From Streptomyces sp. NRRL F-525 (GTDB lineage Bacteria > Actinomycetota > Actinomycetes > Streptomycetales > Streptomycetaceae), in assembly GCF_000716605.1 (NCBI RefSeq), contig NZ_JNXE01000014.1, forward strand, positions 124,001 to 188,000: a stretch of 64,000 nucleotides of DNA, written 5' to 3'. Under the pieces are notes generated by a model that did no database searches, was not told where the DNA came from, and saw nothing but the letters and a program-made list of their open reading frames with translations. Shown in pieces: positions 54,897-63,999 of this stretch (its first letter is position 1; every line of letters starts with the position of its first letter). The position numbers and the translations under genes were made by a program.

Positions 54897-56372
54897 GTGC
54901 TCGACCAAGGCGCACCCCCGCACGACCGCCGTCAGACCGCCGAGCCGTCCCCGGGGCTCGGCGCGCGTCTGATGCGCCGCAAGCCCGTGGAACTCCTGGT
55001 CGCCGAGGGCGGCCACGGCGAGGGCGGCTCGCTCCGCCGCTCCCTCGGGCTCTGGCAGCTGACGATGATCAGCATCGGCGCCACCCTCGGCACCGGCATC
55101 TTCGTCGTCCTCGGCGAAGCCGTCCCCAAGGCCGGTCCCGCCGTCACCCTCTCCTTCGTGATCGCCGGCCTCACCGCCCTCTTCTCGGCCCTCTCGTACG
55201 CGGAACTCGCGGGCACGATCCCGGTCGCCGGTTCCTCGTACTCGTACGCCTACGCCACGATGGGCGAGCTGATCGCCTGGATCTGCGGCTGGTGCCTGGT
55301 CCTGGAGTACGGCGTCTCGGTCGCCGCCGTCGCCGTCGGCTGGGGCGAGTACCTCAACGAACTCCTCGACGGGACGATCGGCGTCACCATCCCGGACGCC
55401 CTGTCCGCCCCGCCCGGCGACGGCGGCATCTTCAACCTCCCGGCGCTGATCGTCGTACTCCTCGCCATGGCCTTCCTGCTCGGCGGCGCCAAGGAGTCCG
55501 CGCGTGCCAACACGGTCATGGTGTGCGTGAAGATCGCCGCGCTGGTGCTGTTCTGCGCGATCGGCATCCAGGGCTTCAGGTCCGGCAACTACGACCACTT
55601 CATGCCGCTGGGCATGGCGGGCGTCAGCGCGGCAGGGGCGACGCTCTTCTTCTCGTACATCGGCTTCGACGCCGCCTCCACGGCCGGCGAGGAGGCGAAG
55701 AACGCGCAGCGCGACCTGCCCCGCGCGATCATGCTCTCCCTCGTCATCGTCACCGCGCTCTACGTCCTCGTCGCGGCCGTCGCCGTCGGCGCGAAGCCCT
55801 GGCGCCGCTTCAACGACTCCGAGGCCGCCCTCGCCCAGATCATGCGCGACGTCACCGGCCAGTCCTTCTGGGGCACCCTGCTCGCGGGGTGCGCGGTCAT
55901 CGCCATCGCGAGCGTCGTCCTGACCGTGCTCTACGGCCAGACCCGCATCCTCTTCGCGATGTCCCGGGACGGGCTGGTCCCCAAGGTGTTCGGCAAGGTC
56001 CACCCGAAGACCGGGGCGCCGCGCGCCAACACGGTCATCGTGTCCCTGTTCTGCGGGGTCCTCGCGGCCGCCATCCCGCTGGGGCAGCTCGCGGACGCGA
56101 CCAGCATCGGCACGCTCTTCGCCTTCGCGCTGGTCAACATCGCCGTCGTGGTGCTGCGCCGGACCCGCCCGGACATGTCCCGCACCTTCCGCGTACCGCT
56201 GTCGCCGGTGCTGCCCGCCGTGGGCTTCGGGCTGTGCGTGTGGATGATGGGCAGCCTCTCGGCCGTCACCTGGGTGGTCTTCGGAATCTGGATGGCCGTC
56301 GGGCTCGTGTTCTACTTCGTATACGGCCACCGCCGCTCCCGACTGGCACCCACCGCACCACCCGAGAAGTGA
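54897..56372 (+). CDS. APC superfamily amino-acid permease
   Basis: Secondary transporter of 491 aa with about 12 membrane helices. The first helix has the APC motif SIGATLGTGIFVVLGEAVPKAGPA, and the later SYAELAGTIPVAGSSYSYAYATMGEL and FFSYIGFDAASTAGEEAKN match cationic amino-acid transporters. GTG start with AAGGAG nearby. Preceded by the CGCAA array; the Lrp/AsnC gene starts 10 bases after its stop. Confidence 0.93.
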   Translation: MLDQGAPPHDRRQTAEPSPGLGARLMRRKPVELLVAEGGHGEGGSLRRSLGLWQLTMISIGATLGTGIFVVLGEAVPKAGPAVTLSFVIAGLTALFSALSYAELAGTIPVAGSSYSYAYATMGELIAWICGWCLVLEYGVSVAAVAVGWGEYLNELLDGTIGVTIPDALSAPPGDGGIFNLPALIVVLLAMAFLLGGAKESARANTVMVCVKIAALVLFCAIGIQGFRSGNYDHFMPLGMAGVSAAGATLFFSYIGFDAASTAGEEAKNAQRDLPRAIMLSLVIVTALYVLVAAVAVGAKPWRRFNDSEAALAQIMRDVTGQSFWGTLLAGCAVIAIASVVLTVLYGQTRILFAMSRDGLVPKVFGKVHPKTGAPRANTVIVSLFCGVLAAAIPLGQLADATSIGTLFAFALVNIAVVVLRRTRPDMSRTFRVPLSPVLPAVGFGLCVWMMGSLSAVTWVVFGIWMAVGLVFYFVYGHRRSRLAPTAPPEK

Positions 56373-56382
56373 TCGATCCACC

Positions 56383-56835
56383 GTGCTGAACGAACTCGAC
56401 GAACGCATCGTGCACGCCCTCGCCGAGGACGCCCGCCGCTCCTTCGCGGACATCGGGCAACTCGTCGGCCTGTCCGCGCCCGCCGTGAAGCGGCGCGTGG
56501 ACCGGCTGCGGGCCACCGGCGCCATCACCGGCTTCACCGTCCGGGTGGACCCGTCGGCGCTCGGCTGGGAGACCGAGGGGTTCGTCGAGATCTACTGCCG
56601 GCACAACACCTCCCCGGACACCATCCGGCGCGGCCTGGAGCGCTACCAGGAGGTCGTGGCCGCGTCCACGGTCACCGGCGACGCGGACGCGGTCGTCCAG
56701 GTCTTCGCCGCCGACATGCGCCACTTCGAGCGGGTCCTGGAGCGCATCGCGGGGGAGCCGTTCGTGGAGCGCACCAAGTCGGTCCTCGTCCTCTCCCCGC
56801 TGCTCCGCCGCTTCTCGTCCGGCTCGCCGACGTAG
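56383..56835 (+). CDS. Lrp/AsnC family regulator
   Basis: Feast/famine regulator of 150 aa. HTH RSFADIGQLVGLSAPAVKRRVDRLRATG at residues 20-48, then the RAM ligand domain (VTGDADAVVQVFAADMRHFERVL). It is probably cotranscribed with the permease and may control it in response to an amino acid through the upstream array. Confidence 0.92.
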   Translation: MLNELDERIVHALAEDARRSFADIGQLVGLSAPAVKRRVDRLRATGAITGFTVRVDPSALGWETEGFVEIYCRHNTSPDTIRRGLERYQEVVAASTVTGDADAVVQVFAADMRHFERVLERIAGEPFVERTKSVLVLSPLLRRFSSGSPT

Positions 56836-57018
56836 GCATTCGGGGCGACTGTCAGTGGGGCGCCGTACGGTCCAGCCTCAAGGTCCCCGAGCCCAAGTCG
56901 GCCAAGAACAGGGTGCACTTGGACATCCGAGTGCCGACTCGGAGGGCAACGAGTTCTGCGTGGCGGCCAGTTGAGGTTCAGGGATCACCCCGACCCCTGA
57001 CTCATTCCAACCCCGCGC

Positions 57019-57759
57019 TCACTCCGCCGTCTTCCGCGCCAGCGCGTTGTTCCCTATCGAGTTGTGCACGCTGAAGCTCACCGCGTCCGAGCGGTAGCGG
57101 TCGTCCGACCACTCAACTGGTCGTCCTTCGCGGGTCGTTGTGACCCGGCGGACCCGGAGCAGCGGGCTGGTGCGGCGGATTCCCAGCAGGTCCGCGTCCT
57201 GCGCGCCCGCGGCGACCGCGTCGATGACGTGCTCGCCGTAGGCGAAGACCAACCCCGTGTCGTCGTACAGGCGTTGGGTCACCGACGGGCACTCCGGCTC
57301 GATCGCCTCGACGGCGGGGGAGATCCAGTCGGCGTACACCGTCCGCTCCAGGAGGACCGGCTCGCCGTCCAGGCCGCGGACGCGGAGGACGTGCAACACC
57401 GGGGTCCCCGGGGCGAGTTGGAGGCGTACGGCGTCCTCGGCGGTGGCCGGGCGGTACTCCTGCGCGACCACGTGCCCGGTCGCCTCGCGCTCCATCGCGC
57501 GGGCCCACTCGGCGAAGCTGCGCAGCTCCGCGAAGCTCTGGCTGCGGCGGCTGGCCAGCACCACCCGGCGGGCGCCCTGGCGGGAGCCGATCAGCCCCTC
57601 GGCGGTGAGGGCCGCGACGGCCTGGCGGACCGTGCCGCGCGAGACGCCGTACTGCGCCGCGAGGTCCGTCTCCGCGGGCAACAGGCTGCCGACTGTGTAC
57701 TCCTCGCGGTCGATGGCCCTGCGCAGCTCGTCGGCGATCTCCTCGTGTCGCGCCGTCAT
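57019..57759 (-). CDS. GntR/HutC family regulator with UTRA domain
   Basis: Repressor of 246 aa. Winged helix at residues 5-65 (PAETDLAAQYGVSRGTVRQAVAAL), UTRA effector domain from about residue 90 (GTPVLHVLRVRGLDGEPVLLERTV). UTRA regulators typically sense sugar phosphates, phosphonates or histidine products. It is divergent from the ABC importer operon and very likely its repressor. A 10-base palindrome CTGTGCACAG lies 22 bases upstream of its start. Confidence 0.92.
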   Translation of the reverse strand: MTARHEEIADELRRAIDREEYTVGSLLPAETDLAAQYGVSRGTVRQAVAALTAEGLIGSRQGARRVVLASRRSQSFAELRSFAEWARAMEREATGHVVAQEYRPATAEDAVRLQLAPGTPVLHVLRVRGLDGEPVLLERTVYADWISPAVEAIEPECPSVTQRLYDDTGLVFAYGEHVIDAVAAGAQDADLLGIRRTSPLLRVRRVTTTREGRPVEWSDDRYRSDAVSFSVHNSIGNNALARKTAE

Positions 57760-57911
57760 GCTTCCCCTCCGAGTTGGCCACTGTGCACAGCGTGAGCAGC
57801 GTAGTCGAGTTCCCTTGGTGATCCGTGTCAGCCAGGAGTGTGCAGGGAATTAGGGGTCACGGTTTCGCCAATGTTTACGAACAAGACACCATCACCCGGC
57901 GTACTGAGGCC

Positions 57912-57944
57912 AACTTGTTCAGACAAGTTCTGCCGACAAGTTCT
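57912..57944. promoter_or_regulatory. GntR operator in the importer promoter region
   Basis: AACTTGTTCAGACAAGTT (57912-57929) is a 7-bp inverted repeat with a 4-base spacer, similar to HutC-class operators. GACAAGTTCT is repeated at 57935-57944, giving a half-site 13 bases further. The GntR/UTRA protein encoded on the other side is the probable ligand. Confidence 0.65.
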
Positions 57945-57984
57945 CCGCTCTGCTCTAACCCTCGTGCGCACCCCTGGAGAGACC

Positions 57985-59142
57985 GTGACCGTGTCCCCGC
58001 CGAGAAACGCCGTCCTGGGTGGATCCCTCGCCGTCGTCGCCGCGCTCGCCCTCAGCGCCTGCGGCGCCGCTCCCACCAACTCGTCGACCACCGCCGACGG
58101 CAAGAACGCCGCCACCGCCACCTCCGTCGCCGACTTCGGCGGCATGGACGCCCTGGTGAAGGCGGCCAAGAAGGAGGGCACGCTGCACGCCATCGCGCTG
58201 CCCCGCGACTGGGCCAACTACGGCGCCCTCATCGACGGTTTCACCAAGAAGTACGGCATCAAGATCACGGACGAGAACCCGGACGGCTCCAGCCAGGACG
58301 AGATCAACGCCGTCACCTCCCGCAAGGGCCAGGACCGTGCGCCCGACGTCCTCGACCTCGGTTCCTCCTTCGCGCTGAGCGCCGCCCAGCAGGGCCTGCT
58401 CGCGCCGTACAAGGTCGCCTCCTTCGACCAGATCCCCGAGGGCCAGAAGGACCCGAAGGGCCAGTGGTTCAACGACTACGGCGGCTACATCTCCATCGGC
58501 TGCGACGCCAAGCGCGTCAAGACCTGCCCGACCACCTTCGCGGACCTGCTGAAGCCGCAGTACAAGGGCCAGGTCGCCCTCAACGGCAACCCCACCAAGT
58601 CGGGTTCGGCCTTCGGTGGCGTGTACGCGGCGGCGCTCGCCAACAAGGGTTCCTTCGACGACATCCAGCCCGGCCTGGACTTCTTCGGCAAGCTGAAGAA
58701 GAACGGCAACTACACGCCGGTCGAGTCGACCCCGGCCACGGTCGAGAAGGGCGAGACGCCCATCTCCATCGACTGGGACTACCTGAACGCCGGTTACGCC
58801 GACGAGTTCAAGTCCAAGGGCGTCGACTGGAAGGTCTCCATCCCGGGCGACGGCCAGTACGCGCAGTACTACTCGCAGGCCATCAACAAGGACGCCCCGC
58901 ACCCGGCGGCCGCCCGCCTGTGGCAGGAGTACCTGTACAGCGCCGAGGGCCAGAACCTGTGGCTCAAGGGGTACGCGCGCCCGGCGCTGATGACCTCCAT
59001 GGAGTCGGCCGGCACCCTCGACAAGACCGCCGCCGCCAAGCTCCCCAAGGTCACCGGCACGCCGTCCTTCCCGACCGAGGCCCAGCAGAGCAAGGCCAAG
59101 ACGGTCATCGCGTCCGGCTGGGCGAAGGCCGTCTCCGGATGA
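57985..59142 (+). CDS. ABC importer extracellular solute-binding lipoprotein
   Basis: Binding protein of 385 aa. Signal peptide with lipobox LALSACGA. The mature protein has the ferric/polyamine/phosphonate-type SBP fold (KKEGTLHAIALPRDWANYGALIDGF, DVLDLGSSFALSAAQQGLL). The ligand is not certain; the operon suggests a phosphorylated compound. GTG 57985 (or 57991) after GGAGAG. It overlaps the permease gene by four bases. Confidence 0.9.
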   Translation: MTVSPPRNAVLGGSLAVVAALALSACGAAPTNSSTTADGKNAATATSVADFGGMDALVKAAKKEGTLHAIALPRDWANYGALIDGFTKKYGIKITDENPDGSSQDEINAVTSRKGQDRAPDVLDLGSSFALSAAQQGLLAPYKVASFDQIPEGQKDPKGQWFNDYGGYISIGCDAKRVKTCPTTFADLLKPQYKGQVALNGNPTKSGSAFGGVYAAALANKGSFDDIQPGLDFFGKLKKNGNYTPVESTPATVEKGETPISIDWDYLNAGYADEFKSKGVDWKVSIPGDGQYAQYYSQAINKDAPHPAAARLWQEYLYSAEGQNLWLKGYARPALMTSMESAGTLDKTAAAKLPKVTGTPSFPTEAQQSKAKTVIASGWAKAVSG

Positions 59143-60038
59143 CGGCCACGCTCACGCGGGCCGACGTCGGCGCCGCCGCTTCCGTGAAGCGGCGGCGCCG
59201 CGTCCCCGGCTGGATCGCCGTGGTCCCGCTGCTCGTGTTCGTCGCGGTCGCCTTCGGGGTGCCCGCCATAGCGATGCTGAACGGCGCATTCACCGTCAAG
59301 AACCAGACGACGGGCGCCACTTCGTACAGCACCGCCAACCTCACCGAGTCCCTGAAGGGCGCCTACCTCACCGCGCTGATCGGCAGCGTCAAGCTGTCCG
59401 CGCTCTCGGCCGCCCTCGGCACCCTGCTCGGGCTGCCGCTCGCGCAGGTCGTCGTCACCTCCCGCTTCCGCGCGCTGCGCGAGGCCGTGCTCACCGCCTC
59501 CGGCGTCCTCGCCAACTTCGGCGGTGTCCCGCTGGCCTTCGCGTTCGTCGCGACCCTCGGCAACGCCGGTGTCCTGACGACCCACTTGGGCCTCAAGGAC
59601 AAGGGCTGGGACCTCTACAGCTTCTCCGGTCTGGTCCTCGTCTACCTGTACTTCCTCATCCCGCTGATGGTCCTCACCATCACCCCCGCCCTGGAGGGCC
59701 TGCGCACCCAGTGGCGCGAGGCCGCCCAGAACAACGGCGCCACCGGCGTCCAGTACTGGCGCCACGTCGCCCTGCCGGTGCTGCTGCCCTCGCTGCTCGG
59801 CGGGTTCGTCCTCCTCTTCGGCAGCGCGTTCGCCGCGTACGCCACCGCCGCGGCCATGGTGGGCAGTTCGATCCCGCTGGTCACCCTGCAGATCGCCGAC
59901 GCCATCTCCGGCAATGTGCTGGTCGGCCAGGAGAACGTGGCCCTCGCCCTCAGCCTCGACATGGTCCTGGTCGCGGGCGTGGTCATGGCCGTGTACCTGC
60001 CCCTGCAACGACGGAGCGCGCGATGGCTGGACGCCTGA
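59139..60038 (+). CDS. ABC importer permease 1
   Basis: Inner-membrane subunit (299 aa) with six or so helices starting at WIAVVPLLVFVAVAFGVPAI. The EAA-like loop REAAQNNGATGVQYW contacts the ATPase. It resembles PotB/PhnU-type permeases. ATG overlaps the SBP stop and its end overlaps the next permease by 16 bases. Confidence 0.9.
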   Translation: MTATLTRADVGAAASVKRRRRVPGWIAVVPLLVFVAVAFGVPAIAMLNGAFTVKNQTTGATSYSTANLTESLKGAYLTALIGSVKLSALSAALGTLLGLPLAQVVVTSRFRALREAVLTASGVLANFGGVPLAFAFVATLGNAGVLTTHLGLKDKGWDLYSFSGLVLVYLYFLIPLMVLTITPALEGLRTQWREAAQNNGATGVQYWRHVALPVLLPSLLGGFVLLFGSAFAAYATAAAMVGSSIPLVTLQIADAISGNVLVGQENVALALSLDMVLVAGVVMAVYLPLQRRSARWLDA

Positions 60039-60841
60039 ACCTCTGGCGGTGGGTCGTCCTCGGCCTCGCCGCCCTGTACTTCCTGGTCCCGCTCGCCGCG
60101 TCCGTGGTCTTCACGGTCGACGTGCCCGGCGAGGGCGTCACCTTCGACGCCTACACCCAGATCGTCTCCACCGACGGCTTCACCTCCAGCCTGGTGCTCT
60201 CGCTGGAACTCGCCGCCGCCACCATCGCCGTCGTCCTGCTCCTGATGGTCCCGGCCATGGTCGCGCTACGGCTCGGAGCGCCCCGGCTGCGCCCGGTCGT
60301 CGAGGTGATCTGCTCGCTGCCGCTGGTGGTGCCGCCGATCGCGTTCGTCGCCGGTATCGCGACGGTCTTGAAGTGGGGCCCCGACTACCTGTCCCGCACC
60401 CCGCTGTTCGAGACCTTCGTCGCCATCCAGAACCCGAGCTTCCCGTTCATCCTGGTCCTCGCCTACGTCGTGATGGCGCTGCCGTTCGTGTACCGGGCGC
60501 TGGACTCGGGGCTGCGCGCCATCGACGTGAAGACCCTGGTCGAGGCCGCCCGCAGCTGCGGCGCGAACTGGCCGCAGGCCCTCGTGCGGACCGTACTGCC
60601 CAATCTGCGCGGCGCGTTGCTCAACGCGTCCTTCCTCACGCTGGCCCTGGTCCTTGGCGAGTTCACCGTGGCCCAACTCCTGGGTTTCCAGCCCTTCGCC
60701 GTGTGGATCTACAGCGTCGGCGGGTCCAACGCCCAGCTCTCCGTCGCCGTCTCCGTGCTCAGCCTGGTCGTCACCTGGGCACTCCTCCTCACGCTCGCCG
60801 GTGTCGGCGGGCGCGACAAAACCGCTTCGTCCCGGGGATGA
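60023..60841 (+). CDS. ABC importer permease 2
   Basis: Second membrane subunit (272 aa), PotC/PhnV-like. First helix near residue 10 (VVLGLAALYFLVPLAASVVF), ATPase contact VEAARSCGANWPQALVRTVLPN. It completes the heterodimeric channel. The ATPase gene starts 3 bases after. Confidence 0.9.
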   Translation: MAGRLNLWRWVVLGLAALYFLVPLAASVVFTVDVPGEGVTFDAYTQIVSTDGFTSSLVLSLELAAATIAVVLLLMVPAMVALRLGAPRLRPVVEVICSLPLVVPPIAFVAGIATVLKWGPDYLSRTPLFETFVAIQNPSFPFILVLAYVVMALPFVYRALDSGLRAIDVKTLVEAARSCGANWPQALVRTVLPNLRGALLNASFLTLALVLGEFTVAQLLGFQPFAVWIYSVGGSNAQLSVAVSVLSLVVTWALLLTLAGVGGRDKTASSRG

Positions 60842-60844
60842 ACC

Positions 60845-61918
60845 ATGACCGCCACCACGCTTGAGAAGACCACGACGGACAACGCCGCCACCGTCGAATT
60901 CCGGGGCCTGCGCCGGGAGTTCGGCCCCACGGTCGCCCTCGACGGACTCGACCTGACCGTCCGGCCCGGCGAGTTCCTGGCCCTGCTCGGCCCCTCCGGC
61001 TGCGGCAAGACCACCGCCCTGCGTATGCTCGCGGGCTTCGAACACCCCACCTCCGGCGAGGTGTTGGTGGACGGCAAGGACGTCACCGACGTGCCCGCGC
61101 ACCGCCGCGACGCCGGGATGGTCTTCCAGTCCTACAGCCTCTTCCCGCATCTCAACGCGCTCGACAACGTCGCCTTCGGCCTGCGCATGCGCAAGGTCCG
61201 CACGGCCGAACGGCGGTCCCGTGCGGCCGAGTTGCTCGACCTCGTCGGGCTCGGCGACAAGGGCGAGCGCTTCCCGCACCAGCTCTCCGGCGGCCAGCAG
61301 CAGCGCGTCGCCCTGGCCCGCGCGCTCGCCCTGCGCCCGCGCGTCCTGCTCCTGGACGAGCCGCTCTCGGCGCTCGACGCCAAGGTACGGCTGTCCCTGC
61401 GCGAGGAGATCCGCCGCCTCCAGCAGGAACTCGGCATCACCACCCTCTTCGTGACGCACGATCAGGAAGAGGCGCTGTCCATAGCCGACCGGGTTGCCGT
61501 GATGCGCGCCGGAAAGCTCGAACAGTGCGCCGCACCGGCCGAGTTGTACGGCCGGCCCACGACCGCGTTCGTCGCCGAGTTCGTCGGCACGATGAGCCGG
61601 CTCCCGGGACACCTCACCGACGGGGTCGTCGAAGTGCTCGGCCAGCGGCTGCCGGTCGACGGCGAGGCGGCCGCGCTGACGGAGGTGGACGTCCTCGTAC
61701 GCCCCGAGGCGATCGACGTGCGGGCCGACGCCGCCGGTGACGCGCGGGTCGTCGCCACCGCCTTCCTCGGTTCGGTCGTCCGCCTCACCGTGCAACTCGC
61801 CGACTCCACCGAGGTCAAGGCCGACCTGCCCGCGCACGAGGCCGCGGGGCTGGGCGCCGGCGTCGCCGTACGGGTGTCGCTGCCGGAACGGCCGGTACTC
61901 GTGGCGGAACGCATCTGA
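60845..61918 (+). CDS. ABC importer ATPase, PotA-like
   Basis: ATPase of 357 aa. Walker A LGPSGCGKTT, signature LSGGQQQRVALARALALRP, Walker B VLLLDEPLSALD and VTHDQEEALSIADR are intact. A TOBE domain occupies residues 280-357. Last transport gene before the fused phosphatase. Confidence 0.95.
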   Translation: MTATTLEKTTTDNAATVEFRGLRREFGPTVALDGLDLTVRPGEFLALLGPSGCGKTTALRMLAGFEHPTSGEVLVDGKDVTDVPAHRRDAGMVFQSYSLFPHLNALDNVAFGLRMRKVRTAERRSRAAELLDLVGLGDKGERFPHQLSGGQQQRVALARALALRPRVLLLDEPLSALDAKVRLSLREEIRRLQQELGITTLFVTHDQEEALSIADRVAVMRAGKLEQCAAPAELYGRPTTAFVAEFVGTMSRLPGHLTDGVVEVLGQRLPVDGEAAALTEVDVLVRPEAIDVRADAAGDARVVATAFLGSVVRLTVQLADSTEVKADLPAHEAAGLGAGVAVRVSLPERPVLVAERI

Positions 61919-61964
61919 TCCAGGGCCATAGTGGCCCGTAGTGCCCGTACTGAAAGAGAGAAAC

Positions 61965-63440
61965 GTGACCCCCCACACCCAACTCCCGCTCCAGGCCGTC
62001 CTGTTCGACATGGACGGAACGCTCGTCGACACCGAGCGGCTGTGGTGCGAGGCGGTGGAGCAGGTCGCGGGCAGAACCCTGACGGACGCGGACCAGCCGG
62101 AGGTGCTCGGCCGCCCGGTCGAGCACACCGCCGACTGGCTCGCCCGGACCACGGGCGCGTCGGCGGCGGACCTCGCGGCCGCGCTGCACCGGGAGTTCGC
62201 CGCCCGCGTCCGCACCGGCATCGTGCCCCGCCCCGGCGCGCTCGCCCTGCTCGACGCCCTCGCCCGCGACGGCGTCCCCACGGCGCTCGTCACCGCGTCC
62301 CCCCGCGCGGTCGCCGACACCGTCCTCGACGCCCTCGGCGCGAGCCGCTTCGCGGTCTCCGTCACCGCCGACGACACCGGGCGCACCAAGCCCGCGCCCG
62401 ATCCCTACCTCGCCGCGTGCCGCGCCCTCGGCGTCGAACCGGCTGCCTGCGTGGCCGTCGAGGACACCCAGACCGGCGTCAGCTCCGCCGAGGCGGCCGG
62501 CTGCGCGGTCCTCGCGGTGCCGTCGCTGGCCCCGATCGACGCGGCCCCCGGCCGGACCGTGCGGGACAGTCTCGTCGGGGTCACCCCGGCGGCCCTGCGC
62601 GCGATGGTGACGCGCGAACAGCCGTACGAGCTACGCGTGTTGAGCTGGAATCTCTGGCTCGGCGGCAGCAAGGTCGACGACCACCGCACCAAGCAGTTGA
62701 AGGCGATCGCGGAGACCGGCGCGGATGTGGTCGGCCTCCAGGAGACGGGCGGCACGGCGGCGGAGGAACTCGCCGAGGCGCTCGGTTGGTACCACCACCG
62801 GGCGGGCGAGAACCTCGGCGTGATCAGCCGCCACCCGATCACCGCCCGCTTCGGTGACCCGGACGTCGGTTTCTACGGCGCGGCCGGGGTGCGGATCGCC
62901 GTGGGGGAGGGGCGTGAGGTCGACGTGTGGACCTGCCACCTCGACTACACGCCCTACGGTCCCTACGAGTCCGCGTTCGACGGGCTTCCGGCCGCGGATC
63001 TGATCGCTCACGAGGGCGTTCGGCTCGCCCAGATGCGGGATGCCCTTGGCCGGATCGCGGAGGTGGGTGACGATGCCGTTCCCGTTGTGCTGGTCGGTGA
63101 CTTCAACTGCCCTTCGCATCTGGACTGGCCGGGTGTGGAGTGGCCGGTGACGATGGCGGCGGCGGAGGCGGGGTTGCTCGACTCGTACCGGGAGGTGCAC
63201 CCGGATCCGGTCGTGGATCCCGGGCACACCTGGTCGCCGATTCACCCGGTGCACGAGGACGGCAGTGGGCGTGCGGAGCCGCAGGACCGGATCGACTATG
63301 TCCTGCACCGGGGGCTGACCGTGTTGGACTCCCGGACGTTCGTGGTGGGCACGCCTAGCCCGTGGCCGGATGTGTCTGGCAACTGCTGGCCGTCGGATCA
63401 CGCGGCCGTGCTTACGGTGTTTGCGGTGCCCCGCGGTTAA
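61965..63440 (+). CDS. Fused HAD phosphatase and EEP phosphodiesterase
   Basis: One 491-residue protein. The N-terminal HAD domain (residues 10-215) has all motifs: FDMDGTLVDTE with D15 and D17, VTASPRAV, KPAPDPYLA and VEDTQTGVSS. The C-terminal EEP domain from residue 222 has LSWNLWLGG, GLQETGG, CHLDYTPYGP, VGDFNCPSH, QDRIDYVLH and WPSDHAAV. Both active sites look intact. It lies 46 bases after the importer ATPase, on the same strand. GTG 61965 after GAAAGAGAG. It could split a phosphodiester and then dephosphorylate the product. No signal peptide, so it acts inside the cell after uptake. Confidence 0.88.
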   Translation: MTPHTQLPLQAVLFDMDGTLVDTERLWCEAVEQVAGRTLTDADQPEVLGRPVEHTADWLARTTGASAADLAAALHREFAARVRTGIVPRPGALALLDALARDGVPTALVTASPRAVADTVLDALGASRFAVSVTADDTGRTKPAPDPYLAACRALGVEPAACVAVEDTQTGVSSAEAAGCAVLAVPSLAPIDAAPGRTVRDSLVGVTPAALRAMVTREQPYELRVLSWNLWLGGSKVDDHRTKQLKAIAETGADVVGLQETGGTAAEELAEALGWYHHRAGENLGVISRHPITARFGDPDVGFYGAAGVRIAVGEGREVDVWTCHLDYTPYGPYESAFDGLPAADLIAHEGVRLAQMRDALGRIAEVGDDAVPVVLVGDFNCPSHLDWPGVEWPVTMAAAEAGLLDSYREVHPDPVVDPGHTWSPIHPVHEDGSGRAEPQDRIDYVLHRGLTVLDSRTFVVGTPSPWPDVSGNCWPSDHAAVLTVFAVPRG

Positions 63441-63460
63441 GTGACACAGCGGTCCGGCAG

Positions 63461-63510
63461 CGCGCCCCAAAGGGGCGCGGGGAACTGCGCGACCAGCCAC
63501 AACGGACCCG
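63461..63510 (+). repeat. Dispersed 28-nt repeat, copy 3, with hairpin
   Basis: Core from 63472 identical to copy 1. CGCGCCCC (63461-63468) and GGGGCGCG (63472-63479) form an 8-bp hairpin with an AAA loop, between convergent genes, and probably terminates both. Confidence 0.75.
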
Positions 63511-63543
63511 CAGCCGACGCACGGGCCTTCCCGCGGAGCGCTA

Positions 63544-63999
63544 TCAAGGGTTCCAGAAGAACGACACGTGCGCGCGGTCGAAGCGGCGCTCGGCCAGGTC
63601 CTGGCGCGGTATTACCCAGTGCAGGGTGGAACCCTCTCGCCCGTTGAGACCGATGTCCCACTGGGCGAGCAGGGTCCACTCCTCGGGGGCGGGCAGTTCT
63701 GCGGTGTCGTCGGCCCGGTGTCGGCGTGCCTCTTGGGCATCCTCCGCCGCGTCCGTGACCGGGTCCGTCTCCGTGCACTCGTGGAAGGCGTAGCCGCCGA
63801 GGTGGAGCGGGCCGTCGACGACGATATCGCCGTACGTCTCGTTCCACACCTCGGCCAGGTCCCAGGCGCGGGGATGGCCGGGGAGCGTGACGGTCTCGTC
63901 GCAGCCCTCCGGGGAGCGGACCAGGAAGTGGTGCGGGAGGGAGACGTCGGGCGCCAGGCGTAGTTCCTCCTGCGGGAACTGCTCGTAGATCGCGAGCGT
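63544..63999 (-). CDS. DUF1963-like protein (5' end cut by window edge)
   Basis: C-terminal 151 residues of a protein like YwqG/DUF1963. Visible: an N-terminal stretch TLAIYEQFPQEELRLAPD, VVDGPLHLGGYAF, the DUF1963 signature LLAQWDIGLNGREGSTLHWVIP and the end HVSFFWNP. GTG 63849 is internal; the frame is open to the edge, so the true start lies outside. Function unknown. Confidence 0.75.
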   Translation of the reverse strand, partial: TLAIYEQFPQEELRLAPDVSLPHHFLVRSPEGCDETVTLPGHPRAWDLAEVWNETYGDIVVDGPLHLGGYAFHECTETDPVTDAAEDAQEARRHRADDTAELPAPEEWTLLAQWDIGLNGREGSTLHWVIPRQDLAERRFDRAHVSFFWNP

